64,000 nt of DNA from contig NZ_HE978567.1 of NCBI RefSeq assembly GCF_000311825.1, forward strand, positions 253,466 through 317,465, given 5' to 3'. Under the pieces are notes generated by a model. That model did not search any database. It was given only the letters and a program-made list of their open reading frames with translations, and was not told the DNA's origin. The position numbers and the translations under genes were made by a program. The stretch comes from Peptoniphilus grossensis ph5 (lineage in GTDB: Bacteria; Bacillota; Clostridia; Tissierellales; Peptoniphilaceae). Shown here in pieces: positions 17,600-27,230 of this stretch; the stretch's first letter is position 1; each line of letters opens with the position of its first letter.

Positions 17600-17745
17600 C
17601 AGTTTGCAGTAGCACGCAGCCAATCAAACTTTACCTTGCTCGTTTTCTTGGGAGCGCATTGCATAGGACATACATCTGCTTCTACTACACTACTTAGCAA
17701 CTCGTACAAGCAGTGCTACCGTCTCCACATGCGTTGTCTTTTGCT
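17600..17745. repeat. Cassette-flanking repeat C, overlapping the recombinase 3' end
   Basis: Positions 17604-17720 match repeat B in direct orientation (GCAGTAGCACGCAGCCAATC near the left end). The last residues of the serine recombinase (TACTSC) are encoded inside this repeat, and repeat B encodes a related TACTSYEVAK end. The second, hairpin half of repeat B is missing here. Confidence 0.75.
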
Positions 17746-19478
17746 TGGGAACATAATTTTTTATCCTCGTCATTCTTGTAGGAGCACAATTTATTAATGT
17801 AATTGTCTTTGGCATTTTTTCTTTTATCTTTGAAATTATTAGAATCTTGACTATCTTTAGCTCCTGTTTTGAAATAGAATGTCAAGTCATATGGATGGAC
17901 TGTTCCGTCTTTGTCGATTCTGCCCACCACAACTTTATCAACTATGATTTCAAATACTGTTCTGTTAAATCCCTCTATAATTTCTTTGTTTTCTAAGAGC
18001 TTTTTAAATTGCTTTAGTCTTTCTTTAATAGAGTTTTCATCTTTTATTGTTAGCTCTAGGGTTTTCTTTTCATCAAGTAATTCTTCTTTTTGTTTTGTAA
18101 GTTTTTTATACTTTTTAGCATAAACTTCTTCGTCTATACTATCTTCTAAATGAAGATCAACTAACTTTCTTTCTTGACTAATGATTCTGTTTAATTGGTT
18201 ATCTAACTTTTTCAAATCTTTGACTAAAGTATTATCATTTATTTCTTCTTCTACAATTTTTAAAAAGTCATCTATTACTGTTGAATCTGCATGACATAAT
18301 TGCCTATAGCTTTCAACAAAAGCTTTTTCTATTGCTGTTTCTTGTATTCCTTTTGAATGAGGGCAATATTTTTTACCTTTTTTTGTTGACCTTACACATT
18401 GCCAGTTAATTTTTTTGTAAATTGAACTTGTGTGCCAAGTTCTTCTTGAAAGTATTTCTCCACAAAATCCACATTCCAGCAAACTTGAAAAAGCGTATTG
18501 TCTTGATAGTTTTTCTCTCTTTCTATCCTTGTTAGCAATGGTGTTTCTATTTTGTGCTCTCCTGAGTCTAATCTCTTGTGCCTTTTCAAAGTCTTCTCTT
18601 GATATAATTGGCTCGTGATGATTTTCAATGTGATATTTATCAGATTCACCAAAGTTTGCTAGTCTTCTTTTTGTTATGGGATCAACTGTAAAAGCTTTTC
18701 CCATTAGTATATCTCCAATATACTTTTCATTTTTAATTATTCCTAACACTGTAGTATCAGACCATTTTGTTTTACCTCTAGGGGTGAGATATCCTTGTTC
18801 TTCTAGTTCCCTACCAATGACCGAACCACCATTGCCTTCTAAATATCTTTTAAAGATATATCTAACAATTTTGGCTTCTTCTTCATTTATAGAGATGCTT
18901 TTTGTTGTAGGGTCATAATCGTAGCCAAGGCAACCTTGAAAACCAATAAGCTCCCCCTTTTCCATTTTCATTTTCAGTCCTTTTTTTACATGGGCTGAGG
19001 TATTTTCTACTTCTTGTTGAGCTACTGAACTTAATATTGTTAATAATAGCTCTCCATCCATTGTCAAAGTATCTATATTTTCTTCTTCAAATACTACACC
19101 AACATTGTTTTCCTTTAATAGCCTTACATACTTTAAGGTATCTAATGTATTTCTTGCAAATCTTGATATAGATTTAGTAATTATCATGTCTATATCTCCA
19201 TTTTGGCAATCACTTATTAGCCTCATGAAATCTGCTCTTTTAGTAGCAGTTGTTCCTGTGGTTGCTTCATCTGCATATATACCAGCCAGAGTCCAGTTCT
19301 TATTATTTTTTATTAGATTTGTATAATAATCAACTTGCGATTTATATGATTCAAGTTGATCTTTACTATCTGTACTTACTCGACAATATGCTGCAACACA
19401 TTTTAGATCTAAATGTAGTGCATTCCTATTTCTTGCTCCTGTATTTGAAGCTTTTATTACTTTTACTTTAGTATTCAT
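17694..19478 (-). CDS. Large serine recombinase
   Basis: The 594-residue protein starts at an ATG after GGAAGGAGG. It has an N-terminal resolvase domain with the catalytic serine in YCRVSTDSKDQ and the active-site helix [13 protein letters not shown] recombinase domain follows (GYLTPRGKTKWSDTTV, KNEKYIGD), then a zinc ribbon (CGFCGEIL...CPH) and a long coiled coil. This is the architecture of integrases of Tn4451/Tn5397-type elements. Its last few codons lie inside repeat C and are cysteine- and serine-rich, unlike the usual end, so the original C-terminus may have been exchanged by recombination. It probably moved the cassette block or the left part of the island. Confidence 0.9.
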   Translation of the reverse strand: MNTKVKVIKASNTGARNRNALHLDLKCVAAYCRVSTDSKDQLESYKSQVDYYTNLIKNNKNWTLAGIYADEATTGTTATKRADFMRLISDCQNGDIDMIITKSISRFARNTLDTLKYVRLLKENNVGVVFEEENIDTLTMDGELLLTILSSVAQQEVENTSAHVKKGLKMKMEKGELIGFQGCLGYDYDPTTKSISINEEEAKIVRYIFKRYLEGNGGSVIGRELEEQGYLTPRGKTKWSDTTVLGIIKNEKYIGDILMGKAFTVDPITKRRLANFGESDKYHIENHHEPIISREDFEKAQEIRLRRAQNRNTIANKDRKREKLSRQYAFSSLLECGFCGEILSRRTWHTSSIYKKINWQCVRSTKKGKKYCPHSKGIQETAIEKAFVESYRQLCHADSTVIDDFLKIVEEEINDNTLVKDLKKLDNQLNRIISQERKLVDLHLEDSIDEEVYAKKYKKLTKQKEELLDEKKTLELTIKDENSIKERLKQFKKLLENKEIIEGFNRTVFEIIVDKVVVGRIDKDGTVHPYDLTFYFKTGAKDSQDSNNFKDKRKNAKDNYINKLCSYKNDEDKKLCSQAKDNACGDGSTACTSC

Positions 19479-19534
19479 TTTACCTCCTTCCCATTTTTTA
19501 TCTTTCTACAGTGTAGATTATATCACAAGATTAA

Positions 19535-19672
19535 CTACTTTCTATCCATCTTCTTATAATCATTTTCTAACCTATTCTTAATTTTTGTATATTCCTTATC
19601 ATTAATTAATCTAAGATCATAAAGCCTACATAACATAGCAACTCTCATACTATAAATCTTTATTGCTTGCAT
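19535..19672 (-). CDS. Small SHOCT-like protein of the recombinase operon
   Basis: A 45-residue open frame starts at an ATG preceded by AGGAGG (about 19680). The sequence starts MQAIKIYSMRVAMLCRLYD and continues with LINDKEYTKIKNRL, typical of the short SHOCT-domain proteins encoded just before serine recombinases in Bacillota elements. It lies 56 nt upstream of the recombinase on the same strand. Function unknown; possibly an accessory or regulatory factor. Confidence 0.7.
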   Translation of the reverse strand: MQAIKIYSMRVAMLCRLYDLRLINDKEYTKIKNRLENDYKKMDRK

Positions 19673-20060
19673 TTTAACCTCCTATGTAAGTTATTTTTTT
19701 ACCTTGATAAGTGGATTAAATTTGAAATATACTAATCTCACATAATCAATTTCAAGAATCTTCACACTTCAAAGTATTTGGATTTTTATAGAAAGATGAC
19801 AAAATACCCCTCACTTTATATAGTGAAATTTGCCCTCTTTGGTAACCAAAGTTTTTATTTTTTATAGTATTTTTGAGTTTTAATGATTAATTTGAGCATA
19901 AAAAAAAGAGGACTTATGCTGTTAGGCATAAATCCTCTAACACGAAAAAATATTATAAAATTTATTTTATGGAATATTATAAAAAATACTATTTACAACT
20001 TCTCGTTTTTTTTGCGTTTTTATCATATGTCCCTCTTGTAATTCACTAATGTATACTTTT
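19673..20060. other. Intergenic region between recombinase operon and uptake module 1
   Basis: No gene is supported. It contains short dyads (CACTTTATATAGTG at about 19813 and CTTTGGTAACCAAAG at about 19837) and, nearer module 1, the strong terminator at 19903-19938. Confidence 0.5.
19903..19938 (-). terminator. Terminator of uptake module 1
   Basis: A 13-bp stem with one mismatch (AGAGGACTTATGC, GCATAAATCCTCT) is followed on the minus strand by a T-run of eight or more. It lies about 120 nt past the ECF ATPase stop. A related hairpin ends module 3 at 44822-44862. Confidence 0.75.
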
Positions 20061-21452
20061 TTATAAATAAGTAAAATCAATCACTTTATCACAAACTGAC
20101 TCTAAAAACTCAACATCATGGGATATTATTAAGATTAGCTTATCTTCTTCCTTTACTTTTTTTATGTTTTTAGCTACTATTTTCATATTTCTATAGTCCA
20201 ATCCACTGGTTGGCTCATCAAAAAATAGAATTTTCTTGTCGGATAGTAAAGCGGATAAGATAATTACTCTCTGTTTTTGTCCTCCCGACAAGGTGTGAGG
20301 ATTCCTATCACTGATATTTTTTAACTCCATATCTTTTAGCCAAGTATCTAAAGCATTATCATCTTTAATGTTTGATGTTAATACTATTTCATCTTTAACA
20401 CTGTCTGTGAATAACTGACAGTTCACTTCCTGCATAATAAGCAGACTCTCATTTAACCTGCTTTTTGTTTTGAAATTCTCATCCTCTTTTAAAATTTTCC
20501 CTTTATTTTCTTTGTATAAGCCACATATGATTTTTGCTAGCGTAGACTTTCCAATTCCATTTTCTCCAACTATTCCAATAATATTCCCATAGCAAAATTT
20601 AAGATCCATGATGGACAAAATTGTTCTGGTATTTCTTTTGAATATCAGATTTTTTAATTCTAATAAAGCCCCTTTATTTAAATTTTCAAAATCATCAAAT
20701 CCTTCAATAGCTTTATAATCAGAATGCCTAAGTCCCGTTCTCATTCGTTCATCTTCACTTAGATTTTCAATTTCGTCCATACTATATTCTCTGATGATTT
20801 TTCCATCCTCTAAGTATATTGCTCTATCAACAAGGTCTTTTAAATACCATAATCTGTGTTCTGCAATAATGATAGTTTTTCCTAAAGATTTAAGCTTTTT
20901 TATTGTGAGTGATAGTTCTTCCATTGACTTTATATCTAAGCTTGAAGACGGTTCGTCAAGAATAAATATCTCAGGGTTTAATGCGTAAATGCTTGCTATA
21001 GCAATCTTCTGCTTTTCTCCTCCAGAAAGATTGAATATATTTTTATTCATCAAGTTTTCAAGATGAAGCTCTTTTTCAACTTCTTCAATCCTTTTGTTAA
21101 TTACTTCTCTTTCTATTCCATAATTTTCTAAACCAAAAGCGATTTCATCGGTTGTATTGGTTGTATAAAATTGTGTTTTAGGATTTTGAAAAACCGAGCC
21201 TACATTATTAGATAATTTATAAATTGGTGTGGTAAATGTATTCATACCATTGACCATAACACTGCCAGAAATGTCCCCATCATAAAACTCAGGTATTATA
21301 CCGTTCATAAGCTTTAATAGAGTCGACTTTCCGCAACCGCTCCTACCACATAGAAGAATGCATTCCCCTTTTTTTATATTTAAATTAATTCCTTTTAATG
21401 AGTAATTAGCTCCTCCCTTGTATTTAAAACTTAATTCTCTAATTTCAATCAT
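20061..21452 (-). CDS. ECF transporter ATPase, two fused domains (module 1)
   Basis: The start is taken as the ATG at 21452, 5-6 nt from AGGGTGG, giving 463 residues. Two nucleotide-binding domains are fused: Walker A GRSGCGKST and GENGIGKST, signatures LSGGEKQK and LSGGQKQR, and Walker B FILDEPSSS and LFFDEPTSG. This is the EcfA/EcfA' pair in one chain that powers energy-coupling-factor importers. It is last in the operon and overlaps the EcfT-type gene by 4 nt. The operon TetR, exporter pair, S, T, A suggests import of a small molecule handled together with the exporter-fold pair. Confidence 0.9.
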   Translation of the reverse strand: MIEIRELSFKYKGGANYSLKGINLNIKKGECILLCGRSGCGKSTLLKLMNGIIPEFYDGDISGSVMVNGMNTFTTPIYKLSNNVGSVFQNPKTQFYTTNTTDEIAFGLENYGIEREVINKRIEEVEKELHLENLMNKNIFNLSGGEKQKIAIASIYALNPEIFILDEPSSSLDIKSMEELSLTIKKLKSLGKTIIIAEHRLWYLKDLVDRAIYLEDGKIIREYSMDEIENLSEDERMRTGLRHSDYKAIEGFDDFENLNKGALLELKNLIFKRNTRTILSIMDLKFCYGNIIGIVGENGIGKSTLAKIICGLYKENKGKILKEDENFKTKSRLNESLLIMQEVNCQLFTDSVKDEIVLTSNIKDDNALDTWLKDMELKNISDRNPHTLSGGQKQRVIILSALLSDKKILFFDEPTSGLDYRNMKIVAKNIKKVKEEDKLILIISHDVEFLESVCDKVIDFTYL

Positions 21453-22177
21453 AAGTCCCACCCTGATACTTTCATAAATAATACTATTGATAAAATTAAA
21501 ATCATAAGAATTAGAACACCAATATCATTTTTTCTAAACTTAATTAGGTGTCTACTTGTTTTTTGAACAGGAGCATCAAGTCCCCTTATAATGGCTGATT
21601 GGGACAGCTCATCCCCAATTTCTATCACACTTACGAACAATGGCACAAAAAAATATTCCATAATTAATGTTGGTCTTCTTGTTAAATTGATTAAGTTAAA
21701 ATTAATTCCTCGAGTTTTCATCGCCATATTTATATGACTCCATTCGTCTTTAATAGTAGGCAAACATCTAAATATTACAGAAATCATTATGAGTGAGTCT
21801 TTTGAAAGTTTTAATTTTTGTAAAGTTGCTACTGCACTGGAAACTGATGTAGAATTTAAAATCCATTTACCCACGATAATACATGGCAAAAATTTTCTTC
21901 CAATTGCCAACATAAATAAAATTAAATTCAAAAGAAAATTCATACTAAAATAGGCTAAAGATTTTTCCAATACTACACTTATTACAAAAAATAAAATATA
22001 CCTTATAGCGGATTTTTTATAACCATCGCTAATAATAATGACAAGGAAAAATAATGTAATAAGGCTTTGATAGATCCAATCAAACCCTAAAAAAATTAAA
22101 ATATTCGCACCTATAAGCAAGATAAGTTTTGTTCTGAGGTCATATTTTAACCCCAGAACAAACTTTGAATTTTCCAT
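21449..22177 (-). CDS. ECF transporter transmembrane protein EcfT-type (module 1)
   Basis: The 242-residue membrane protein has about five or six spans and the two short motifs of EcfT that grip the ATPases: AMKTRG and AIIRG. Its ATG overlaps the S-component stop by 1 nt (TAATG). It couples ATP hydrolysis to the S component in the membrane. The substrate is not evident. Confidence 0.85.
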   Translation of the reverse strand: MENSKFVLGLKYDLRTKLILLIGANILIFLGFDWIYQSLITLFFLVIIISDGYKKSAIRYILFFVISVVLEKSLAYFSMNFLLNLILFMLAIGRKFLPCIIVGKWILNSTSVSSAVATLQKLKLSKDSLIMISVIFRCLPTIKDEWSHINMAMKTRGINFNLINLTRRPTLIMEYFFVPLFVSVIEIGDELSQSAIIRGLDAPVQKTSRHLIKFRKNDIGVLILMILILSIVLFMKVSGWDL

Positions 22178-22767
22178 TATAAAACTCCTGCTGATTCCAA
22201 CTTTTTATTTAGTATTTTTTTTGTAAAATAAGAACCAATCAAAGAGAATATAAATGTTCCTATAATCATAACTGGTAACATCCATATTGGTGTCCATGCT
22301 CTTACTGTGTTACAAAAGCTTTGATCTAAGCCACCTTTTATTACACTTTCAAAAAATGCTTCTCTCATAAGCCAAATTGGTAAGAATCCTCCAAATAAGT
22401 TTAGAGAAAAAAACATATGACTAATTGTATTTTTCTTAAAGTCTGTATAATTTCCACCTTTTGCTATGAACATAGCAATTATTCCAGCAGGCACTGCCAC
22501 TAATGGCGCAATTGGAATATGTCCAGTTGCAACTAATAAAATACTTGGTAATATAGCTGCGATTATAATAGCAGTAGCTGACTTTGTCTTTGCAAGAAGC
22601 ATATGATAGGTTGGTGCAGCAAGTAGTGCTACAAGCATAGGCATTAGTAAAAATAAAACAGGGACAGGCATAGATATTGCCCCAATTACTAAATATGTTA
22701 CAAAGTAAAGTGCAATTAAAACACCGGCTGTAACTGCGTTTTTTGATGATTTCTTTTGTGTTTTCAT
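22177..22767 (-). CDS. ECF transporter S component, MptD/Trep_Strep family (module 1)
   Basis: The 196-residue, six-span membrane protein begins with a basic tail and LIALYFVTYLVIGAI and has the glycine- and proline-rich loops of the Trep_Strep (MptD-like) S-component group. S components bind the substrate. This group usually sits, as here, with a fused ECF ATPase, an EcfT and a pair of ABC exporter-fold proteins. AAAGGAGG precedes the ATG. Substrate unknown; a metal chelate is the leading guess from neighbours. Confidence 0.8.
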   Translation of the reverse strand: MKTQKKSSKNAVTAGVLIALYFVTYLVIGAISMPVPVLFLLMPMLVALLAAPTYHMLLAKTKSATAIIIAAILPSILLVATGHIPIAPLVAVPAGIIAMFIAKGGNYTDFKKNTISHMFFSLNLFGGFLPIWLMREAFFESVIKGGLDQSFCNTVRAWTPIWMLPVMIIGTFIFSLIGSYFTKKILNKKLESAGVL

Positions 22768-22792
22768 AAGTTTCCTCCTTTAAAATTGAGTG

Positions 22793-24517
22793 TTATTGTA
22801 CAATCTTCCATTCTTTAGACTTTTCTTGATAATTCCATAAGTCTTTATATAGTCCTTCATTTTTTATAAGTTCTTCATGCTTCCCAACTTCCTCTACCTT
22901 TCCTTTGTTTAAAACAACAATTTTATCAGCTCCCATTACGCTCCTTAATTTATGAGCTACAACCACAACTGTTTTATTTTTAATTAAATTTGATATTGCT
23001 TCCTGTATAATAAGTTCATTTTCAGGATCAAGTGAAGATGTTGCTTCATCAAGTAGTATTATTGGTGCATTTTTTAATATTGCTCTCGCTATTGATATTC
23101 TTTGTTTCTCACCTCCAGACAGAGTCGCTCCTCCTTGTCCAATCATAGTGTCAAATCCATCATCTTTTTTGACTATAAAGTCATAAGCTCCTGCCATTTT
23201 TGCAGCATTCATGATTTCATCTTTACTTGCATCTTCATTTCCAAATTTTATATTGTTATAAATTGTGTCTTTAAAAAGATACACATCTTGAAAAACAACA
23301 GAAAATTTATCCATTAATTTATCAGGGTCGGCTGTTAGCAAATCTACTCCACCAATTTTAATTGTCCCTTCATTAGGATCATAAAATCTGGAAATTAATT
23401 TAATTAGTGTAGATTTTCCAGAGCCAGAGTAACCAACAAAAGCAGTTAATTCATTTTCATTAATGTCTAATGAAACATTATCGATAACCTTAGATTCCTT
23501 GTAAGAAAATGAAACATCGTGGATTTCAATTTTGTTGCTTTCGTTTACATCGGAATTTCCTGACATAGGTTTAGCGTTAAGTAAGTTAATGATTCTCTCT
23601 CCTGAAACTGATGCCATTTGTAGACCTGTATAATTTACAAGTGCAAGCTCCAAGGGGTCAAAAATCCTTGTGCCTACAAATAAGAACATTAAAAATGTAT
23701 CAATTTCCAAAGATCCATTTATAAATAAATAGGAACCAACTAAACTCATCAAAGGAAGTCCTATTCTTAAAATCATACTTGCTATGGTAGTTAATGAACC
23801 AAATCCTTTCTCACTCTTAATATTTGCATCTCTCGAGTCATCTATATCTTCTTCAAGCTTTGTTAATGTATCATCTAAGCTGTTATAAGCTTTCAGAGTC
23901 TTAATAGCATCCAAATATTCGTTTATATCTTCTTCCTCTTTTATCCTCATTTTCTTTGTTTTCAAATAAATTTTTTTCTGAAAGTTTTGCATGAGTGTAA
24001 GAAGTAGAACAGAAATCGGCAATCCAATAAGTGTTGCTATTCCCATTTTTACATTAATTATCAAAAATAATATTGAGCAAAGAACCGCTACACATATTCC
24101 ACTGAAAAATTGAGGTAATTGATGAGTTACTGCCGTTTCAACTTTGAAAAAATCATTCATTAATGTATCTAAGATTTCTGCTGAGCTTTTCCCTGAAATA
24201 TAACCTATCGGCAGTTTTCTTATGTGGTCTGCAAGCTCTATTCTTCCATCTGCACTTGTCTTGTATCCAAGTTCATAGGTATATTTTGTGGCTAAATTTT
24301 CCAATAAGAATGTTATTAAGAAAAATATTGCCATTATCCCAAAATACTTCCATAATAGGCTCGTATTTATACTATCTGCACTTCTATTCAAAAATAGTAT
24401 TTCTACAATTTTTGCCAAAGCAATAAATGGTATAAGGTTTGAAATAGATGCCAAAACATTTAAGATAATGGATTTTCTTATATTATTCATCTTTCCTAAA
24501 GTAATATTTCTTATCAT
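22793..24517 (-). CDS. ABC exporter-fold subunit, YbtPQ/IrtAB-like (module 1, second)
   Basis: The 574-residue protein has an N-terminal six-helix ABC membrane domain (about 1-310) fused to a nucleotide-binding domain with Walker A GYSGSGKST, signature LSGGEKQR and Walker B IILLDEAT. Its ATG overlaps the upstream partner's stop by 4 nt, so they form a heterodimer. Members of this fold can import siderophores (YbtPQ, IrtAB) rather than export. The ECF genes after it support uptake, but direction cannot be read from the sequence. Confidence 0.85.
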   Translation of the reverse strand: MIRNITLGKMNNIRKSIILNVLASISNLIPFIALAKIVEILFLNRSADSINTSLLWKYFGIMAIFFLITFLLENLATKYTYELGYKTSADGRIELADHIRKLPIGYISGKSSAEILDTLMNDFFKVETAVTHQLPQFFSGICVAVLCSILFLIINVKMGIATLIGLPISVLLLTLMQNFQKKIYLKTKKMRIKEEEDINEYLDAIKTLKAYNSLDDTLTKLEEDIDDSRDANIKSEKGFGSLTTIASMILRIGLPLMSLVGSYLFINGSLEIDTFLMFLFVGTRIFDPLELALVNYTGLQMASVSGERIINLLNAKPMSGNSDVNESNKIEIHDVSFSYKESKVIDNVSLDINENELTAFVGYSGSGKSTLIKLISRFYDPNEGTIKIGGVDLLTADPDKLMDKFSVVFQDVYLFKDTIYNNIKFGNEDASKDEIMNAAKMAGAYDFIVKKDDGFDTMIGQGGATLSGGEKQRISIARAILKNAPIILLDEATSSLDPENELIIQEAISNLIKNKTVVVVAHKLRSVMGADKIVVLNKGKVEEVGKHEELIKNEGLYKDLWNYQEKSKEWKIVQ

Positions 24518-26283
24518 TCATTCTCACTCCCTTCTATATCCATTTGCCAAACATTAGTCTTCTTAAAAATATCAAAAAGTCGCTTATATATTCCTTCTGC
24601 AACGATTAAATCTTCATGCTTACCTCTTTCTGCAATTTTTCCATCAGATATTACTAAAATTTGATTTGCATGCTCTATGGTATTTAACCTATGAGCAATC
24701 ATGATAACTGTCTTATCTTTAACCAATTCAGACAAAGCTTCCTGCATAAGATATTCATTTTCAGAATCAGCAAAACTTGTTGCTTCGTCTAATACTAATA
24801 TTGGTGCGTCCTTTAAAATCGCTCTTGCTACGGCAATACGTTGTTTCTCTCCTCCAGATAAATAAGTCCCTTTACCCAAAACAGTGTCATATCCATTAGG
24901 AAGTTTTTCAATAAAATCATGACATCTTGCTTTTTTACAGGCTTTTATAACATCTTCTTTTGTAGAACCTGTCTTTGCCATAGCAACATTATTGAAGACT
25001 GTATCTGTGATAAGATCACTGTCTTGAAAAACAAATGCTATCCTCTCCATTAAGGCGTTCATCGGAATGTTTTTTATGTTAACTCCACCAATTTTAATAG
25101 AGCCTTCTGAAGGATCGTAAAATCTGGGTATTAGCGTTCCAATGGTAGATTTGCCTGCTCCCGAATAGCCAACTAATGCTGTAACTTCTCCTTGTTTAGC
25201 ACAGAAGCTTATATTCTTTAAAACCTCTTCATTTCCATAAGAAAAGCTTACACTCTCAAATTCAAGATCATGACCTTTTATCTCTTCCTCACTATTTTCA
25301 ATTGCCAATTCTTTTTCATCTATAATTTCATAGATCCTCAAAACAACTTCATTTAGTAAATTCATCCCTTCTGCAAAATCTCTGAGTTTTAATGCAGGTA
25401 CACTAATAGCAGGTGCAAGAATCAAATAGAAAATAAATACTGTAGCAAAATCCAAATTATTATTTCGTGACATTAAAAGTATTCCTACTGGAACTATGAA
25501 TGTAGCAACAGATAGAATAAACATTCTAAATGAGACAAATCCCGGTCTTATCATTGATGTCATCGAACTTGTAAAGTCTCTATATTCTCCTACTGACTCT
25601 GAAAAAGTTTTAAATGATTTTGCTCCTGTTCCAAAGATTTTCACTTCCGGCATACCTTTAACATATTCAGTAGTTGCTGAATTAATTTGATCCAGAATCG
25701 CAAAGTTTTTCTCAAGTCCACCCGACTTTATAATCTTTGCCATGATTGCAATCTGAATTCCTAAACCAACAAATATAATTAACACAGTCGTAAGACCTAA
25801 TATTAAATTTATCTTCAACATAACAATTATCATTGCTAAAATTAGTGCTAAAGTTGAAATTAAATTTGGTAATTGATGAGAAAAATATCCCTCAATTTGA
25901 TTCATGTCCGATCCTAATACTTGCCTTATTTTTGACTTGTTGTCTCCGGTAAAAAACCCTAAAGGAAGATTCCCAATATGAAATAATATCTTCTTTTTTA
26001 AGTTAGCTATTAAAACATATGAAAACTTATGGCATAAAATACCGCCAATGTAAGTTAAGCAATATGACAATACCACTGCTGCAAGTCCATAGATGCAAAA
26101 CTGTATTGTACTTTGTTCTAATTTCCCATATAAAAATAGGGATTTTATAACTTTGTATATCACCAAAATTGGACAAATACTTAATAGCATACCAAGACTA
26201 ACAAATAATATCCCTCCTACAAGTTGTCCTTTTTTTATTTCACTGTAGGAAATAATATCTTTGATTGATTTCTTCTTTTTCAT
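24514..26283 (-). CDS. ABC exporter-fold subunit (module 1, first)
   Basis: The 589-residue half-transporter has a membrane domain, then Walker A GYSGAGKST, signature LSGGEKQR, Walker B ILVLDEAT and a D-loop FADSENE in place of the usual SALD form. The start follows TAAGGAGG. It pairs with the next gene. A dyad of the GAACGA-TCGTTC type lies between its ribosome site and the tetR gene and is the likely regulator site. Confidence 0.85.
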   Translation of the reverse strand: MKKKKSIKDIISYSEIKKGQLVGGILFVSLGMLLSICPILVIYKVIKSLFLYGKLEQSTIQFCIYGLAAVVLSYCLTYIGGILCHKFSYVLIANLKKKILFHIGNLPLGFFTGDNKSKIRQVLGSDMNQIEGYFSHQLPNLISTLALILAMIIVMLKINLILGLTTVLIIFVGLGIQIAIMAKIIKSGGLEKNFAILDQINSATTEYVKGMPEVKIFGTGAKSFKTFSESVGEYRDFTSSMTSMIRPGFVSFRMFILSVATFIVPVGILLMSRNNNLDFATVFIFYLILAPAISVPALKLRDFAEGMNLLNEVVLRIYEIIDEKELAIENSEEEIKGHDLEFESVSFSYGNEEVLKNISFCAKQGEVTALVGYSGAGKSTIGTLIPRFYDPSEGSIKIGGVNIKNIPMNALMERIAFVFQDSDLITDTVFNNVAMAKTGSTKEDVIKACKKARCHDFIEKLPNGYDTVLGKGTYLSGGEKQRIAVARAILKDAPILVLDEATSFADSENEYLMQEALSELVKDKTVIMIAHRLNTIEHANQILVISDGKIAERGKHEDLIVAEGIYKRLFDIFKKTNVWQMDIEGSENE

Positions 26284-26303
26284 CTAAAACATACCTCCTT
26301 ACC

Positions 26304-26317
26304 GAACGAGTTCGTTC
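26304..26317. promoter_or_regulatory. Probable TetR operator 1 (exporter promoter)
   Basis: Inverted repeat GAACGA, spacer GT, TCGTTC lies about 20 nt upstream of the first exporter gene's start. A similar dyad (GACCGA, CAC, TCGTTC, 27022-27036) lies in front of the tetR gene. Confidence 0.6.
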
Positions 26318-26336
26318 ATTTGCCTTAAAACTAATA

Positions 26337-26366
26337 CAAGGAAAACACCATTGATGTTTCCCTTGT
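26337..26366 (-). terminator. Hairpin between tetR and the exporter operon
   Basis: An 11-bp stem with one mismatch (CAAGGAAAACA, TGTTTCCCTTG) lies just after the tetR stop. It lacks a strong T-run in either sense, so termination is likely weak; it may partly uncouple tetR from the transport genes. Confidence 0.45.
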
Positions 26367-26390
26367 AAAATACTTATATTTTATTTTTCT

Positions 26391-27005
26391 CTACTGAGGT
26401 CTTTGAAATAGTTCGCTTATTATTCCAAAGGCTTCACTTGAATTTGTTTTGTTTTCTCCCTTAATAATATAGTCATTATATATTGTTCCAACAGCTCCGT
26501 ATAAAATAAAAGCTGCAAAACTTCTCACATTTTCTCTGTTTATTCCCATATTATTTTCTATTTTTTTATTTTCAATTCCTTCAATTATAAACTCTGAATA
26601 GACATCTATAAATTTTCCAATGTAATGAATTAATTCCCATAGCCTGTAAGAGTTATCTGTAATTGAATTCTCTTTCGAAAAATTATATCTTGTTGTAAAT
26701 TGACCGATATCTTTTACTATAAGTTCTCTTACAATTTTTATTCTTTCTTCGTAATCCATTTCCTTATTTTGAAGTATATCCAACTTATTTTTTAGTTTTT
26801 CTTCAAAATATGTTTCCATACAAGCCAAAAAAATATCTTCTTTTGATTTGAAGTAATAATAAAACATTCCAGGTGCACCGTTAACTTCTGCGAGAATATC
26901 TCGCACAGAAACTTTTTCATACCCATACTTTTCAAAAAGTCTGGATGCTATATTTATAAGCTCCTGTTTTCTTTCTTCTGGATCTTTTACATTTCTCTTT
27001 GCCAA
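26391..27005 (-). CDS. TetR-family regulator (module 1)
   Basis: The 204-residue protein uses a TTG start after AGGTGG. It has an N-terminal TetR helix-turn-helix (ASRLFEKYGYEKVSVRDILAEV, GMFYYYFKSKEDIF) and a helical ligand domain. It precedes the exporter pair and ECF genes. Dyads before both tetR and the exporters suggest that it represses the whole module and itself. Confidence 0.9.
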   Translation of the reverse strand: MAKRNVKDPEERKQELINIASRLFEKYGYEKVSVRDILAEVNGAPGMFYYYFKSKEDIFLACMETYFEEKLKNKLDILQNKEMDYEERIKIVRELIVKDIGQFTTRYNFSKENSITDNSYRLWELIHYIGKFIDVYSEFIIEGIENKKIENNMGINRENVRSFAAFILYGAVGTIYNDYIIKGENKTNSSEAFGIISELFQRPQ

Positions 27006-27230
27006 AATCTCACCACCTATTGACCGACACTCGTTCTTTAATAAAGATTATCATTTTCTTATACTTTTGTCAATAGTGCCCTGAAATTATATTCTGAGTA
27101 TGGTATAATTTTATTTACTATAAATAAGCACGCTTAACGCTTATAGTCTTAATTACACAATAACAGGGTCTGTAAATAATTTTGTGTATCAACCTAAATC
27201 CTGTTTAAAGGGTAATGGTTGATACATTTT

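Noticed and set aside
26337..26366. Hairpin after tetR considered as a riboswitch
   Set aside because: It is a simple stem-loop with no conserved aptamer-like sequence that I recognise.
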